A stretch of 64,000 nt of DNA from Enoplolaimus lenunculus. Taxonomy: Eukaryota > Nematoda > Enoplea > Enoplida > Thoracostomopsidae. The notes below the pieces were generated by a model. It saw only the letters and a list, made by a program, of their open reading frames with translations. It was not told the DNA's origin and did not search any database. The first letter of the stretch is position 1, and each line of letters opens with the position of its first letter. Where the stretch lies: positions 124,001 through 188,000 of the forward strand of contig JASANG010000959.1 in the NCBI GenBank assembly GCA_030248215.1, in the 5' to 3' direction. This document shows, in pieces, positions 1 to 12,973 of this stretch. Both the position numbers and the translations under genes were made by a program.

Positions 1-95
1 AATATATCATCAATGCCTCCAGCATCCGCTAATATACAACAGTATAACCCTAACGACTTAAATCCTTGCAGAAATAGATTGACTATCGAATTTTG

Positions 96-292
96 GGCCA
101 ATATTACTTTAAGGGACGTAACAGTAGATTAAGCGGATTCCTAAGCCTAAGACTAAGTTTAAGCGTGTCAAAACCGAGTTCCTAAGCCTAAACCTAAACC
201 TAAACTTAAGCAAAACAATGTAATCTAGAATCTAAAGCTACTATTTTATAGACCCACCGGAAACCTGGACGCCCCTTAAAGTAACATGGGCC
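96..292 (+). mobile_element. TTAGGC-core MITE, copy 1
   Basis: 197-bp element. Ends GGCCAATATTACTTTAAGGG and the complement of GCCCCTTAAAGTAACATGGG form an inverted repeat. The flanking 8-bp duplication GAATTTTG (88-95, 293-300) is perfect. The core holds CCTAAG/CCTAAA hexamers, the complement of TTAGGC. An 8-bp duplication suggests a hAT- or Merlin-type transposase acting in trans. Confidence 0.9.
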
Positions 293-300
293 GAATTTTG

Positions 301-776
301 TGTTGCCAGAACTCACAGTCCCGTCACAGTGGGCGTCCTTTGGAATGTGCTATGCAAGCAAGTGAAGCTTATGGACAAAGCGAATAATAAATACAAGCGT
401 TAAGCAATATTTCTGCACAATATATACCTACCGATCTAAAATTGCTTAGAGATTCCAGAAAAATGCAATTGCACCCCATGCATATATCGACCCGGGCTCT
501 CGGCCTTCGCTAAAAAGGTTTATTTAATTAACAAAAGCGTTCCATGTAAAAAGTTATGTTATTCGATGCTTTGTTAAAGTGCAACACTATGTTATATATC
601 AGTAGTGTTTTCGGTTTAGTCAGCATAATCACTGATCAGCGCGATATCGGCTGCTGGCATAACAGTGGTTTCCTGGCAATTTTTAGTGTCTATTATGTTT
701 GTATTTTTAATGCTTGTTGGCATTCGCTACATATTAAATCTAATTACACGTGCCGATCGCATCCTATACGATTAAT
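301..776. other. No gene recognised
   Basis: AT-rich DNA between MITE copies 1 and 2. A 99-codon open frame at 556-855 runs into the MITE and shows no protein-like features. Confidence 0.6.
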
Positions 777-910
777 AGCCAACGTTAAACGCCGTAACAA
801 TAGATTAAGCGTATTGTTAAGCCTAAGCTTAAGCCTAAGCAAAAATGCAGTTTAGCCTACTGTTTACAGGCCCACCACAAACAGGGACGGCCGTAATAGT
901 AACATAGGCC
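777..910 (+). mobile_element. TTAGGC-core MITE, copy 2
   Basis: Same architecture as copy 1, with end ACGGCCGTAATAGTAACATA followed by GGCC on the right and a decayed left end. Core of CCTAAG-type hexamers at 820-840. No clear target duplication, so the left boundary is approximate. Confidence 0.7.
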
Positions 911-2243
911 GGAATTTATAAAGTTTTGATGTGAAAAAATTGTTGGTGTAAAAATTATAATTTGTAATGTTTAAGCAGTCAAATAGAAAGTGCAATATTC
1001 TAAAAACGACATGTAATCACAACCACCTTATTTAAGTGTGAGATTTAGATATGTCAGTGAAACCCCTACATTTTTGTAAGGGTGTCAACTGGAACTCCAG
1101 AGGCCTTAGTTTCCGCTTGTCTACCTTGCCTGATATAAAGTGTCAGCCTTGATGAAAGGTAAATAAAGCTTGTTTTAATCAAACATGCTAGCCAGTTCAC
1201 GTGGGTATATTCGCGCAATTATACAGGGACTCATCAACATCGAGGTCTGATCTTATCTTTATTTCGATAGTCTGAGCGGTATAAATGCTGTCCAAGTGAG
1301 CGCTAGGTTGCGGTGTTCACTTGTGGAGCGTTTGAGCAAAACGTATAACAGTTGACGATGCGGTAAATATTAGACAATATTTTTCACTCTATATGCCCTT
1401 TTCTTAAAATTAAATAGAAAACTTAAAAAAGGTGCCGCATCACCGTACCCACGTTTGCACTGACGTCTATGACTATTGAGTACACATGAGGTTGTGCTTT
1501 AAAATTCGTTTTCTGCTCGAGACAAGACTGATTTTTGACATATTTCTTAAAACTGTGAATTTGAATTAAAATCGCGCATCTGGTTGCGAAGGGAAATTTA
1601 GTAATCTGCACCTTGGAGAAGATGTAAAAGCCAGGGACTATAAAATACACGTTTTTTCTCCTTTCTGAACATTGCTGTCATTGACACTTCAAAAGCCTTT
1701 ATTAAAACGATTTTAAGCTCGAGTAGAATACTATTTGAATTTTGAAATATTTTCTCTTTAACCTAGCGGTTATGTCGTGTCCTAAACGCTTATTTGTCTT
1801 CGTTGGCAACTGTTTCATCCAAAGTAATAACTGCAACCAAAACAAGCATTCAGCCAAAACTATTTCGTGGAAATTCTGCGATTAGAATTTGGCAGTTTTG
1901 AGCAATTTTGCAACCAAAAACATGACCCTTGTAAGCTATAGGGGCCTGCATTACTAAGCATAAGCCTAAAACTAACCTTAAACGTAAGAATAAGAGTAAG
2001 TTTAATTTTAACATAAGCATAATCCTAAAGTCTAAGCCTAAGCCTAAGTTCTCCATTCTAAATCTTATACCTGAAACGAGTCAAAAACGCAAGGCTATGT
2101 TTGAGATATCATAGAGTATGAGATCAATATTAATCGTATTACAAGTAATGGTACAAAACTATGTCCTTCATAATTTGTTATTTTTCTCTCTAAATCTATT
2201 TATGTACCAGCGGTGTAGAAAAAACTGTCAACATTTGCTTTGC
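911..2243. other. No gene recognised
   Basis: One AATAAA at about 1161 could be a poly(A) signal of an upstream gene, but no coding exon precedes it in view. The rest is AT-rich sequence plus the degenerate TTAGGC stretch at 1951-2053. Confidence 0.5.
1951..2053. repeat. Degenerate TTAGGC-type stretch
   Basis: A run of CCTAAA, CCTTAA and CCTAAG-like units from ACTAAGCATAAGCC to CCTAAGTTCTCC. No ends recognised. Confidence 0.6.
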
Positions 2244-2422
2244 GGCCTGTGTGAAAATCAAGAACGGAAAAGTTTTTACTGTAGGACTGTAATAGAGTAA
2301 GCTTAAGCTTTAGACTATTTTTTTACTTGGCTTAGGTTTAGGTATAAGCTCATTGCTACACTTAGGTTTAGGTTGAGGAATATGCTTAAATTACTGTTCC
2401 GCCCCTGTTGTTTACACTGGGT
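2244..2422 (-). mobile_element. TTAGGC-core MITE, copy 3 (subfamily B)
   Basis: The core reads TTAGGT/TTAGGC on the + strand. The 8-bp flanks TGCTTTGC at 2236-2243 and 2423-2430 are identical. The ends (GGCCTGTG and CACTGGGT) are diverged. The right part, TACTGTTCCGCCCCTGTTG, matches the subfamily B end. Confidence 0.75.
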
Positions 2423-2553
2423 TGCTTTGCTATATATGTTTTAACGATACCGGTTTACACTCCTTTTTAGTCAAAACCAGCGAGATGATGAAAACATGAA
2501 ACCCTATTAGTGCTTATATCATTGTACCACATCGTTATCGCGACACGTCGATT

Positions 2554-2744
2554 GGCCAATGGTACTTTTAGGGGCGTAACAGTAGATTAAAGCGTATTCC
2601 TAAGCCTAAGCCTAAGCCAAAGCGTTGCAAAAATCTGTTCGTAAGCCCAAGCCTAAGCGTAAGCAAAAAATGTAATCTAGAATCTAAACCTACTCTCTGA
2701 TAGACCCACCAGAAACCTGGACACCCCTTATAGTAATATAGGCA
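2554..2744 (+). mobile_element. TTAGGC-core MITE, copy 4
   Basis: Ends GGCCAATGGTACTTTTAGGG and its partner ACCCCTTATAGTAATATAGG. Flanks CGTCGATT/CGTCGATC agree at 7 of 8. The core has CCTAAG runs at about 2599-2665. Confidence 0.88.
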
Positions 2745-2964
2745 CGTCGATCAAATCATACTTTATTTTGCATTTTCAACGTAAATAAATGGATACACCA
2801 TCTAATGCAGCCTCATCCAATATTCTTTATGCATTACTAAAATTGATATGCATATATAGTGGCTTTATATTTCGAAACAGTGCCACGGTTTCGATTCGCG
2901 ATATTGTTTCATATTAAAGGGTATTGGTTCCCAGTGGCTTGTCGAGGAAAGAAATGGCTGGATC

Positions 2965-3131
2965 AGGCCCGTAGCCAAGAGGGGCCAGGGGGCTCAGCCC
3001 CCCCTCCTGGAAAAAATGGGAAACCCCCTAGAATGTTTTCAACCTTGCTTGTAACTCATTGAAACCCCTTGAATGCCCGTCCTGAAAATTTTCAGCCCTT
3101 CCCCCTAGCAAAGTCAGCTGGCTACAGGCCT
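2965..3131. mobile_element. GTAGCCAG-end MITE
   Basis: Ends AGGCCCGTAGCCA and AGCTGGCTACAGGCCT, with interior TAACTCATTGAAACCCCTTG and runs of C. Relatives lie at 4101-4244, 9757-9920, 14281-14434, 33299-33425 and more decayed at about 11625-11765, 13195-13345 and 21738-22230. Confidence 0.8.
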
Positions 3132-6032
3132 GGACTGGATGCATCATTCCAGTGGCCCTGCCGTGCTGAAACTTTTCTCGATGCATATGGTTTATCATCT
3201 GAAACTTGTAATGTGTTTTATAGCCAAATACGTAAAAATATGCCGATGTCACAGTACGAATTTACTAATATTTGTTCCGTCGACGTAATTGGTCCACCTT
3301 AATAAAATATGGAAAAATTTGCTAAAAACGTGTTTTAAAACCGGTAAATTTCGAATCACCAAAAACATCCTTTTTCACTGAAAAATCCTTGATCCGCCAC
3401 TGATTGGCTCTGATGGTTGATATGTGTTCATATAATAAAGTGCCAGATGTACGATAATAATTGGTTGAATCCTGTGGCCTATAACGGCGGGAGGGCGCGG
3501 GGGTATAGCGTTTCGGGGTGAGGCATGCGGAAAATTCAAGCGGTTTGTAAGCTCAGCAAAAAATATATATTTCTAGAGAGCCACAAAAATTGATATAATT
3601 TATTTGTCTGTAATGTAGTACTCAACAACCTTTATGTGACTCAATTAGATAAACCAAAAGTGGATAATTGCTATTTAACAAGAGTGTTCAACTGGGTGCA
3701 TTCTGTGTACAAAAGAATATACCCAATGCACGTTGCGTTTTTGGCCTGTCCCCTTTATTTAGGGGGCATAATTGAGAAGTTCGTTCAATCTCTCACGCTA
3801 AAGTAATCGCACTGTAAGGTTGCTCCGTTTGTATCGTTTAAAAATGTGCAAATTTTGCTTTCCAAGCGTCAAATGCCCCCCACCCCGCTCCTGAATGACG
3901 GGGGTAAACGAAATATACAACAACGCGCGCGGTAACTTATCGATCCGTACATTCTTCAGTCAGTATCACGCTGTTGTTTAGTGTTATCATCGACTTTTGG
4001 CTAAGCTGAAAATTAGGCACTTGGCGCCAGTCCAACGTGTTAAGGGAAACTCAAAAATTTCAAGCAGGGCATACCCCACGTTCGCAGTCAGTACTTGCTT
4101 GCCCGTAGCCAGTCTCAGCCCCTCCTGAAGAATTTTGCCGTCCCTAGATGATCTTCAATCTTTCTTGCAAGTCATTGAAAACCCTTGAATGCCCCTGCTG
4201 AAAAATGTTTGCCCCCCCCTAGCAAGGTTAGCTGGCTACGGGCCTGAGGACTTACCAGCGATCACTTATACTTTGCCAGAGAGGGCGAGTACTTTTCCAG
4301 GCTGTAGCAGATCCAGAGGAGGGGCGTACGCTCCCCGGTTAGAAAATTTTCTGTGATAAAATAGTAAGGTCCGTTACCTTCTGTGTTTCATAACGTTTCC
4401 CAGAACGCTCCCCTCGTCAGAAATTTCTGGATTCGTTACCGCTGTCTAAATCAGCTGAGATTAAATGTTTTTTCGTTTATTGGACTCAGCTGTGGGGTTG
4501 CGCAAGCAAAACTTATATTAAATTAACAGGCGCGTTTATTTTTGTTCTTTCCATCGATCTGCAGTGGCACTTTTTTCCCTGGCTAATGTAAACGTACCGG
4601 AAAATCGTATGACATTTTGGTGATTGTCGTTGTTATAAATGTAAGCAATTCAGGGTGTGTATACGATAGATCGGGTTCTGTGCGACAAAACGCCGATATT
4701 TCGCGAACACAAAATTTGCATTGTAGATTATTCACCATAAGGTTCTGAAGAACACTGTGATGTCGATATGCGATTGCTTGTTTTGTTTTTTGAATGGGGT
4801 AAAAGGCCGTAGGCTGTTCATCTTAGGGGGTTAAAATTGTTTAGGAGCAAGTACGAGCGTTTCCGAAGACTTATAAGCGAGGGTGAAAAATTTTTGTAGG
4901 GGGACGGATAATTTTTCTAGCGGATGCCGGGCTTTCTTCGGGCTCCATTCTGGCTATGGGCACGTAGCCGCAACATTTAGTAATGATTTCGTTGCTGTGT
5001 TCGTCCAGTTAATGGTTGAATCGCTCTCCAACATTTAAGGTTAACGCTTAGACTACACTTGAGCTCAAGCTTAAGCTTATGTGAATGGTAAGGTAAACGT
5101 AGAGGCTTTAACTTAGGCTTGAAAGAACGGCCCTATACCCGTTATTGTTCGGCCGTCTGAAGACAAAATCTAGAAAAAATTGCAGCTAATAGCATAAACG
5201 TTCCACCTTGGTTTGTTTTGAACGAAGCTGAAAAGCAATAAACAAAAACACAGATTTGAGCTGGCCGTTTAAGCGGTTCATTTTGGTTTCTGACACTTCT
5301 AGACATTCGGGTTAGCGCCGCTTGGTCTATTTTCAATCCAACATATGAAAGGGGACCAAAAATTGAAATAAGACAAACGGCTGTTTCTCGTAATTAAAAA
5401 CGGGGGCGTAACATATTCCAGGTGTATCACCGCAAGGCCGGAGCAGCCCACCCCTCATACCCCCTGTTTAGGAGTCCACCCTAAATATTTTGATCATCGC
5501 AAGCGGGCGCAACCGCGGAATTTTGGGGGTCCACCTTAGCCTGCTCCGGCACTGGACTATCGCCTAGCAATTTCTTATGGCGTTCAGGTACCGCGCACCC
5601 AGTGGTTACCGTCCCGAGTGCCGCTTGTTTTTGTCTTAAATTTGCTCATATCAGATTTAAGCAAATCTAAACCAACATGATTCGAAGCGTTTGACAGCAA
5701 CCAAATTGCGTTCAATTTGTCTATTGAAGTAATTTGTTCTTCTGTCAGAAAACACATCATTTCTAAAGCGTTCCCTTTGGCTTTTTTGGGAGGGGATGTT
5801 TTCACAAGGCGCCCCCCTCGTTTCCGTCACAACATATTCGGTAAGAAATCCGTTAAGTAAAACCAGCTCACAAATATGTACCTTCGTGTACATGCAAACT
5901 GCGTTTGGCTTCTAGCTTGCTTCGCTCACGACGTTTCTTTCACTGTACACTGTGTCGACACGCGTCACAGGCTTTTATGGTAGTTACTGGCATATCCTTT
6001 TGTAGTTGACTTCTTATGTGACGATGACCACT
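3132..6032. other. Gene-free stretch with MITE debris
   Basis: Holds the GTAGCCAG MITE at 4101-4244, hAT-like fragments (GATCCGCCACTG at 3391, GCAGATCCAGAGGAGGGGCG at 4308), a CCGGAGCAG-ended repeat at about 5432-5555 (GGCCGGAGCAGCCCACC to TAGCCTGCTCCGGCACTGG) and a degenerate TTAGGC stretch near 5036-5128. No exon seen. Confidence 0.6.
4101..4244. mobile_element. GTAGCCAG-end MITE
   Basis: Begins GCCCGTAGCCAGTC and ends TAGCTGGCTACGGGCC. Shares TTGAAAACCCTTGAATGCCC with the other copies. Flanks GTACTTGC/GGACTTAC agree at 6 of 8. Confidence 0.8.
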
Positions 6033-6261
6033 CACTGTAAATTTCAGTGAGTTGATTTTAACTCAGAATGAGCTGAATCACCCAGTCTGAGTTAGGACTA
6101 TCAGAACTCAGAATTTTGAGTTGATTCAATTCATTCTGAGTTAATTAACCAACCCGTTCAGAGTCAATTCAACTCAGCTTGGTATACGTTTACTGATATT
6201 AATTCAGAAATAACCAACTCGCTAGCTGAATTGATTAATCAACTGATTTGAATTTACAGTG
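6033..6261. mobile_element. CACTGTAAATT-end MITE
   Basis: Ends CACTGTAAATTTCAGTGAG and TTGAATTTACAGTG, with interior CTGAGTTGA/TCAACTCAG motifs on both strands, so it can fold back. Relatives at 22976-23216 and 31975-32228. Confidence 0.8.
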
Positions 6262-8052
6262 CTGGTAACTCCAAGGGATACACACGCAAAGCATCCAACA
6301 GGAATCAAACCTATTGTATTAAGATTTCTTACCAAAATTACATTAAGCGCCTTGCTACCTCCCCTTGCGTTGATTTTTTCATTAGATAACATGCGGTTAC
6401 ATCAAAATTGACTATTTAACGTCCCATCATGTCCCGGTTTCTAGAAATCAATTTAAGCCTATATATAATGTATAATTTACGCAGTAAATGGCGCTATAAT
6501 TTAATTATTTAGTATTAAGTGTTGAAAAATATCACATTCTGCTGCCTACGGCACTTATATAATGATCCTAGTTGCATGCTCATCAGTGGTGAATCCAGAA
6601 ATTTATAATTTGGTGGCTTGGCTATAAATATATATTAAAAGACAATTCGCGAACGAAGCGAGCGAGAAGCTAAACACAATTGTAACACCATTTGTAAACG
6701 TCAGTAAGGGCGGAGTTTACCATTTTTTTCGGTGAAATTTTTGATGTGCGTAACGCCCACCGTTCCGTCATCGCATCTGCATCTGACTGTCGTGGGATTT
6801 AGTTTGGAACAGAAAGGCTCGAGAAATGAACGTTAGAAAACTATTTTTGTTTAGTATATTTATTTGGGTTTTCATCGCGTATCACTGATGATATGAGATA
6901 GTTTTAAGTTATGCTGGAAATGCTGGATAGTACATGAATACTACTAAATAAAGTGTTTCGTTTAGTTTTGCCTATAATGAAAAGCCAAACCCTGTAGCTA
7001 TCTGCGGCTTTACTTTTCGGTTTGCCACAGCAGTTTTCAGCCGTAGCCTGGCGAACCATAAATTCATACTTCGTTCTGGTTTTCGTTTCGCGACCGTGTA
7101 ACCATGAGGGGAACCGTTGTTTCCAGTACACTACTAAGGACATAGGAACGGCAGATTCCCCCAAAATTACTGACGGACGAAAAAATAACCACTTTAAGGG
7201 CATGGATTGTGAAATTAATAGACATTTCCTCCATCGAACACAAACAATTATTTAAATGAGGTTATACGACCGTCCTGAAATGAACTCATGGCTACGCTCA
7301 AGCGTAGCCGCTAGCATTCTGAAAACACGTACAATACATCTTCAATTAAGCAATGGTTATTCACGCTACCAATCGGCAAAGACTGACAGCAGTAGTAAAT
7401 TCGATTTTTGAGTAGGATTATAATATAGAAATAGAAAATATCTATTAAAAATTGCTTCACCTGTCGAAATTTGGCACTATTTTACATTTTTTACATTCGC
7501 GGTTATATCAAAATGCCATTTTCACACCCACCACAAACCGGGACCGCCGTAAATGTAATACTGGCTTATGTTTTGATATTTAAAACATAGTCGGGTATTA
7601 ACCAGGCTGTATTCGAATATTTGTTTCCGTGCATGGTAAAAATCAGTTTTCGTTTCCATCTCGCAATCGTGGAAAATTTGGTAATTTTTCGTGTCGTTTT
7701 CAATCGACTAAAGACTGCATTGCGTTGTAACTTTGCGAGGATTTAGTATGATTGACCACCACTTCGTTGTGTAGTGGTGTAACCCCAAAAAGACAATGGC
7801 GCCGTGCCCCCTCCACGGTACCGAAGCCGGCTAGGGTGGAACCCCCAAATTCATGTCGCTCCCTAACTGTTGCGTTCTCGTTTCTGGATCAGTCGCTGTG
7901 TCTCTGACAGCACATCATTCTAGATCAAACACAACTTTTTAATTTCACACGGGTCAAAAACTCGTACGTATTTCACTCTTCCAAATGCAGGACAACTGCA
8001 AATGGTGGTGGAATGATGTGCACACGAAGCACAGATTTGATATACGTAAAGT
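6262..8052. other. Gene-free stretch
   Basis: Contains half of a TTAGGC-type MITE end near 7530-7560 (CACCACAAACCGGGACCGCC), a widespread short repeat (GAACGAAGCGAGCGAGAAGC, 6651) and a GCCGGCTAGGGTGGAACCCC fragment near 7826. No exon seen. Confidence 0.6.
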
Positions 8053-8245
8053 GGCCAATGTTAAGTTAATACTTTAAGGGGCGTTACAGTAGATTAAGCG
8101 TATTCCTAACCTTAAGCTTAAGTCTAAGCGTTGCAAAGATGTGTTCCTAAGCCTAAGCGTAAACAACAAAATGTAATCCAGAATCTAAACCTACTCTTTT
8201 ATAGACCCACCAGAAACCGGGACGCCCCTTAAAGTAACATGGGCC
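8053..8245 (+). mobile_element. TTAGGC-core MITE, copy 5
   Basis: Ends GGCCAATG and CATGGGCC with the inner inverted repeat ACTTTAAGGGGCGT. Flanks CGTAAAGT/CGTAAACT agree at 7 of 8. Nearly identical to copies 1 and 4 outside the core, which suggests a fairly recent common source. Confidence 0.9.
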
Positions 8246-9756
8246 CGTAAACTCAACAAAACTGTGTAAATTTTATGATAGACGCTTGAACGTAACGGGA
8301 TCCTCAATATTTTTATTTATTTTAAGAGAAAAACTTGTTAATGTTTACATTGCATTTTACACTTTTTTTACTCTAAGTGGTTGTTTATACAGCGGCAATA
8401 AAACAGGGATATGTCACCCAAAAAATTTCGGAAAAATAAGAAAAAAAATAGGATTTAAACGGGTTTCAAAGTTACCTTGTGGATCTTAGAGACCATGAAT
8501 TATTTCACTCGTTTTGCTTGCTCATATCGAATGCGTCAATACCCTGCCAAAATGAAATCCTGAATACGCAATGCGGCGGCTGAAATTGGTGTTTCTTTGT
8601 ATTGTTTGCACAAAAAACTATACTTGTGCACTAAAAACTGATAGCTTTTGTAAAATGCACAGCGCAACATTTTTGAATATTTTGACATCGGTTGAATTTT
8701 ATCTGTTGAACTTTTATTTTGCTTTTATGACCCGCAATCCTCAGAGCAAGATTCTATACTTGAAAAGGTAAATTTGAATTAGTGTTCCATTTAGGGTCGA
8801 GAATCGACGATATTTTGGATTTCAAGTTTTCGGTTGACGAGTGGTCGGGTGATGAATTGTAGTGTTGATGTGTACCGTTTTTTTGTATAATTTATAATTT
8901 CTGCTGCCTGTTGCAGTTTTTGTTTAAAATCACATGTGTATTATTGCTGAGTGTGTGACAATAGACTGTTTGCAGTCTAGCCACTATTAAACAACTTCAC
9001 TATTCAATTAACAGATGCTTCAAACATTGCGACAGTCTGTTTGTTCGTCTTGTGTTCAGCGGCAGATTCAGAAATTTCTAATCTAGGACCGGGGTCAGGC
9101 TGACAAAAAATATGAAACGTAATTTCTACTATATGCTATATATGTGCCAGATTTCTGAGGGAGAAAACTGTAAGGCAGGGGACTTTACCATTTATTACAA
9201 AAAATTTTCGGACGGGGGGCGTGCACCTCCCAGCCTCCCATCCTTTGGATTCGGTAGTGCTTGTGTTTTTTGTGTAATTTCAATTTTAATAACACCAATA
9301 TATTTTTTTCGCAGTTTATAAATCGTCAATTGATGTGTTGACAATTGCTGAAGGTTTTTGGATACCTGAGATGTCTGCAATCGAAGCATATTTATTGCTT
9401 TTTGCAGTTGCAATTTTAAGTTGTACAAAGTTCGTTTTAGCAGTTCGTTTGGCTCTTGTAGAAATGCGTTTTTTCTTGTCTCTCAAGAATTTTGCGAATC
9501 GCGACATTTTTCCTTTACCATTGCGCTGGTATACGTCCTTGATGTTAACGTCCTGTAAGCATGTCACTGCAGTGGGCAGTGGCGGATGTAGAAACTTCCA
9601 ACTTGAGCCCACGCCATATAAGATAGCGAGAAAGGTTTCGAGCAAAGCGAAGTAAAAGCCAAACGCTAATTTTAGTACTTTATCTTAATACAAAATTTTG
9701 GTTTTGTGGCAACACAAAGAAATAGCTAATTCTTGTTAAAATCAAAGCCAGTGTGG
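8246..9756. other. Gene-free stretch
   Basis: Holds GGCAGATTCAGAAATTTC- and CAGTGGCGGATGTAGAAA-type element ends near 9060 and 9579. Overlapping open frames of about 106-109 codons on both strands at 9316-9655 have no recognisable domain. Confidence 0.55.
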
Positions 9757-9920
9757 CGGGCTCGTATGCCAGGGGCGGCAGGGAAATGGGCTCTGCTCCC
9801 CTGAAAAAAATCTGGCCCCTAGAAAGTTTTCAACCTTTCTTATAAGTCATTAAAATCCCTTGAATGCCCATCCTGAAAAATCTTTAGCCCCCTAGCAAGG
9901 TGAGCTGGCTACGGTCCCGC
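9757..9920. mobile_element. GTAGCCAG-end MITE
   Basis: Begins CGGGCTCGTATGCCAGG and ends GAGCTGGCTACGGTCCCG. Flanking GTGTGG motifs suggest a target duplication. Confidence 0.75.
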
Positions 9921-10207
9921 TGTGTGGTCATTTTAGAAATGTTACATAATTTTAGTTAAATGTCGTATTAAAAATTAAAGTAATCTCGTATCAAATACAA
10001 GTCAACTAAAGATGTAATTACTTAACCAATTTGTAATATACTATACTACTTGTAAAAGGCAGCTTTTCATAATTTGTGTACGTCCAAAACGGGTCCGTAT
10101 AGTGAACCAAAGCATTATTGAACGTTCGGGTTTGTGTTTACTTAATCGGTGATACATAATGCTTCAAGCTAGATCTGCCAGGTAAGAAGAGATATATAAT
10201 GGTTACT

Positions 10208-10328
10208 GTACACTTTACCACCACATGACGTTGACGCTTAGGTTTAGGCTAAGCAAAATGCTGGCCTATGCCTAACATTAAAGCGTTTCTTAACGTTAAC
10301 CTAACCTTAAATGTGGAATGAAGTGTAC
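10208..10328. mobile_element. Third TTAGGC-core unit with GTACACTT inverted ends
   Basis: Ends GTACACTT...CCACAT and ATGTGG...AAGTGTAC form an imperfect inverted repeat of about 18 bp around degenerate TTAGGT/CCTAAC stretches. Boundaries are inferred from the inverted repeat alone. Confidence 0.45.
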
Positions 10329-12961
10329 AAGAGCTGGCTGTTTTGTTTCTTGTTTCAAACCACAGGTAATTAGCTTTTTTGCCCTTTCACCCCATATATT
10401 TTCGAGGTTTTAAGATTTTAGAAGGTCTTGAGAATTAGGGCCAGCAGGTTACGCTTAGAGTTGTGGGTAGAAGTTTGCCAGTGCCATGTTATGGCTCGGG
10501 TTTGTAACTGTGATATATTTTCTATTGATTTGCAAGAATTAATCATGCTGTAGTTCAATGAACTCCGTCAAAATTTTTCGTTTAAACGTTTAATAATCGC
10601 GATGGTGGTTCCAGGCTCGTAGCTAGGTTTAGTCTTAGAGGGACTCAACAGTTAAAAGATAGTTGAATTCACGGAGTGTTCATGATTTTCAAAGGGCGTA
10701 GCCCCACAACCAAAAATTTCCAGTAAAAAGGCAGTGAAGGAAATTGTCCTAGTATAGACTTTGTTTACTACAGTTGAAATCATTTTCATTGAGGGGGCGC
10801 AAAGGTTTTTCCAGGGCAGCAGTGTCCCCTCATCTCGTCATCTTTTCCGTAGCTGCGCGTTTGACCTGGGGGTAATTCATTTCTATGGATAAGGTAAAAA
10901 TTTTCTAGTGACGCCAAAGTTCCAAAGTTGTCGCGCCTTTCTCTCTCTCTCCAAAGGTCCTGGTGGTGGCACGTTATACACTATACACTATGGAGCATGA
11001 CGTTTAGGTTTCAATTAATAAAGTAATTACACAGAGCATGATTGTGGTCACCAGATGTCGATGTTTATTCGATTAACTATTAATTTAACGCATTTATGCC
11101 GACTAAACTTATTTTAAACCCGAAAATGCGTAAAAAAGGGTTAAACCGCTGAATGTTAATTAGATGTAGTGGCTTGCGAAAATCTTATAAATGTGTTGTT
11201 TCATTCATTACCGGTCATTAGAAATTGCCAATATAGAACGGTGCCGAATATGTATCCGAAAAGAAATATAACCGTTTATCTAGATATCCCGCGAGACTTA
11301 CAGGATATCCGAATAATTATCACTGAAATGTTTTATGTTGTGATGTAGAATCAGCTGAAAACGTGACACTTCAATTGCGGGTGGTTATCAAACCAACAGT
11401 ACCAACGGTTTATATCCTTCTGCAAGAAAAGGTGCCATATTGGCATGTTACATGTTTTAGTCGGATCTCCTGGGTTAATTAGTTGTGTTCTAAGCATTAT
11501 GTATATTCAACCTGCACTCTACTTGACCCAGGGACATAGTCAGGATTACATGTCTGTGTACTCGTCTCTCCTTTGTATATGCCGCTGACATAAGCTTTCT
11601 TACCAATGTGTTGAGTTAATAGTAGCGGATGTACAGGGATGGTGCTCAAGATACATCCTCACCCATCTTTCTGCCGTACTGAAAATTTTGCGATGCAAAT
11701 GGTTCATCTAAAACTCATCATGTGTTCACCCTGTAGCATGTTGAGCTGGCTACGGCCCTGATTGTTGTTTAGCAGAGGTTAATGTTAGGAAGTTTGTATG
11801 CGTAACTAACTGGTAAACTTGACACTCATTTGTTATTCATTTCATATTACAGCTCTAACATAACTTGATTTCTAGAAAATCTATTTTTTCAAGAAAAGCC
11901 AAAACGATTTTTGCGCAAATAATGTAGTGGTAGCATACATATTCATTTTTGCTCGGAGTAGCTACGGGAAAATTTATGATAAATTTGGTATCCACCTCCT
12001 CAAAACCTGGACCTATGCCCAAGTCTCAGGTACCGAAACGAACCATTTTTGGGCAAACGCGGACTGGGGGGATAACAAAAAAGACCCGAATTCAGAATAG
12101 GTCCACTGGTTGTTTCATAAATCTTAAGGTTGCATTATACTAGGCGCACGCCGCTTCACCCTACCACGCACCACCTCACGCTACCAAATAGGTGAAGCCT
12201 ATATTTTTGTTAGCAGTGCACAGTGGCATGCGCGGGACGCGGCAGCGTCCGCCATAGAAAAGAATACCGCAACCCTTACGATTTCGCGTAGTTTTTGTAT
12301 TTATATTTAAGCTTTAGTTTAGCTAGCGAACTTTTGCCTTTTATCAAATTAATACAGGGTCCAAATACACTGGCTGCTGCTAAGCCTACTCTCCATGCTG
12401 GCTGTTATTTTCAGAACATTTTTATCGTTTTTTACACTAAATGTGAGCTTTGAAAATGTTTGCTTTTCAAAACAGCGCGCTGAACGCGAACTAAAAGAGT
12501 AAAAGAGAATGTTTATTCAAATAAAAAACACTATAACCATTGGCGGATACAAGCGGGTTCCACTCCGAAATACGCCCAACAATAGTGATCAACACCAAGC
12601 ATTTGTAGTAAAAAGGTTAGCACTAGAATGACATTAGGTTTCTGGTTCGCTTCGCTGGTGAGTTTCTTCAACTATTATATCTCGCGCAACCCTCCGTTCA
12701 AACATTGCTGTGTTTGCCGTCGATTGAAACATTGCCATGACTGTATACAGATGATGATGATATAACAGCAGGAAACCCTGGCGGCGGCGTTGTATTTCAT
12801 ACTAGAAATAGATTGAATTCGTTGCATTTTGTTATACGATACAGTATAGCAGCTGTGTACAGTCCCAACGTTTAGCTTGACATGCAAGGGAGGAATAAAA
12901 ATTTTAAGAGGGTAGCTGAAAATTTTGCTTGATTTCCTATCAGGGTGGTAAGATTTATAGC

Positions 12962-12973
12962 GGGGGGGGGGGG
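12962..12973 (+). repeat. Poly-G tract of 12
   Basis: Uninterrupted G run; a second of about 11 lies at 18748-18758 inside the hAT-type MITE. Confidence 0.9.

Noticed and set aside
5584-5893. Two minus-strand open frames with somewhat protein-like composition
   Set aside because: They overlap in different frames, neither shows a motif, and there is no supporting splice structure.
9316-9655. Overlapping 106-109 codon open frames on both strands
   Set aside because: They mirror each other, end in a CAGTGGCGGATG-type element end and show no protein features.
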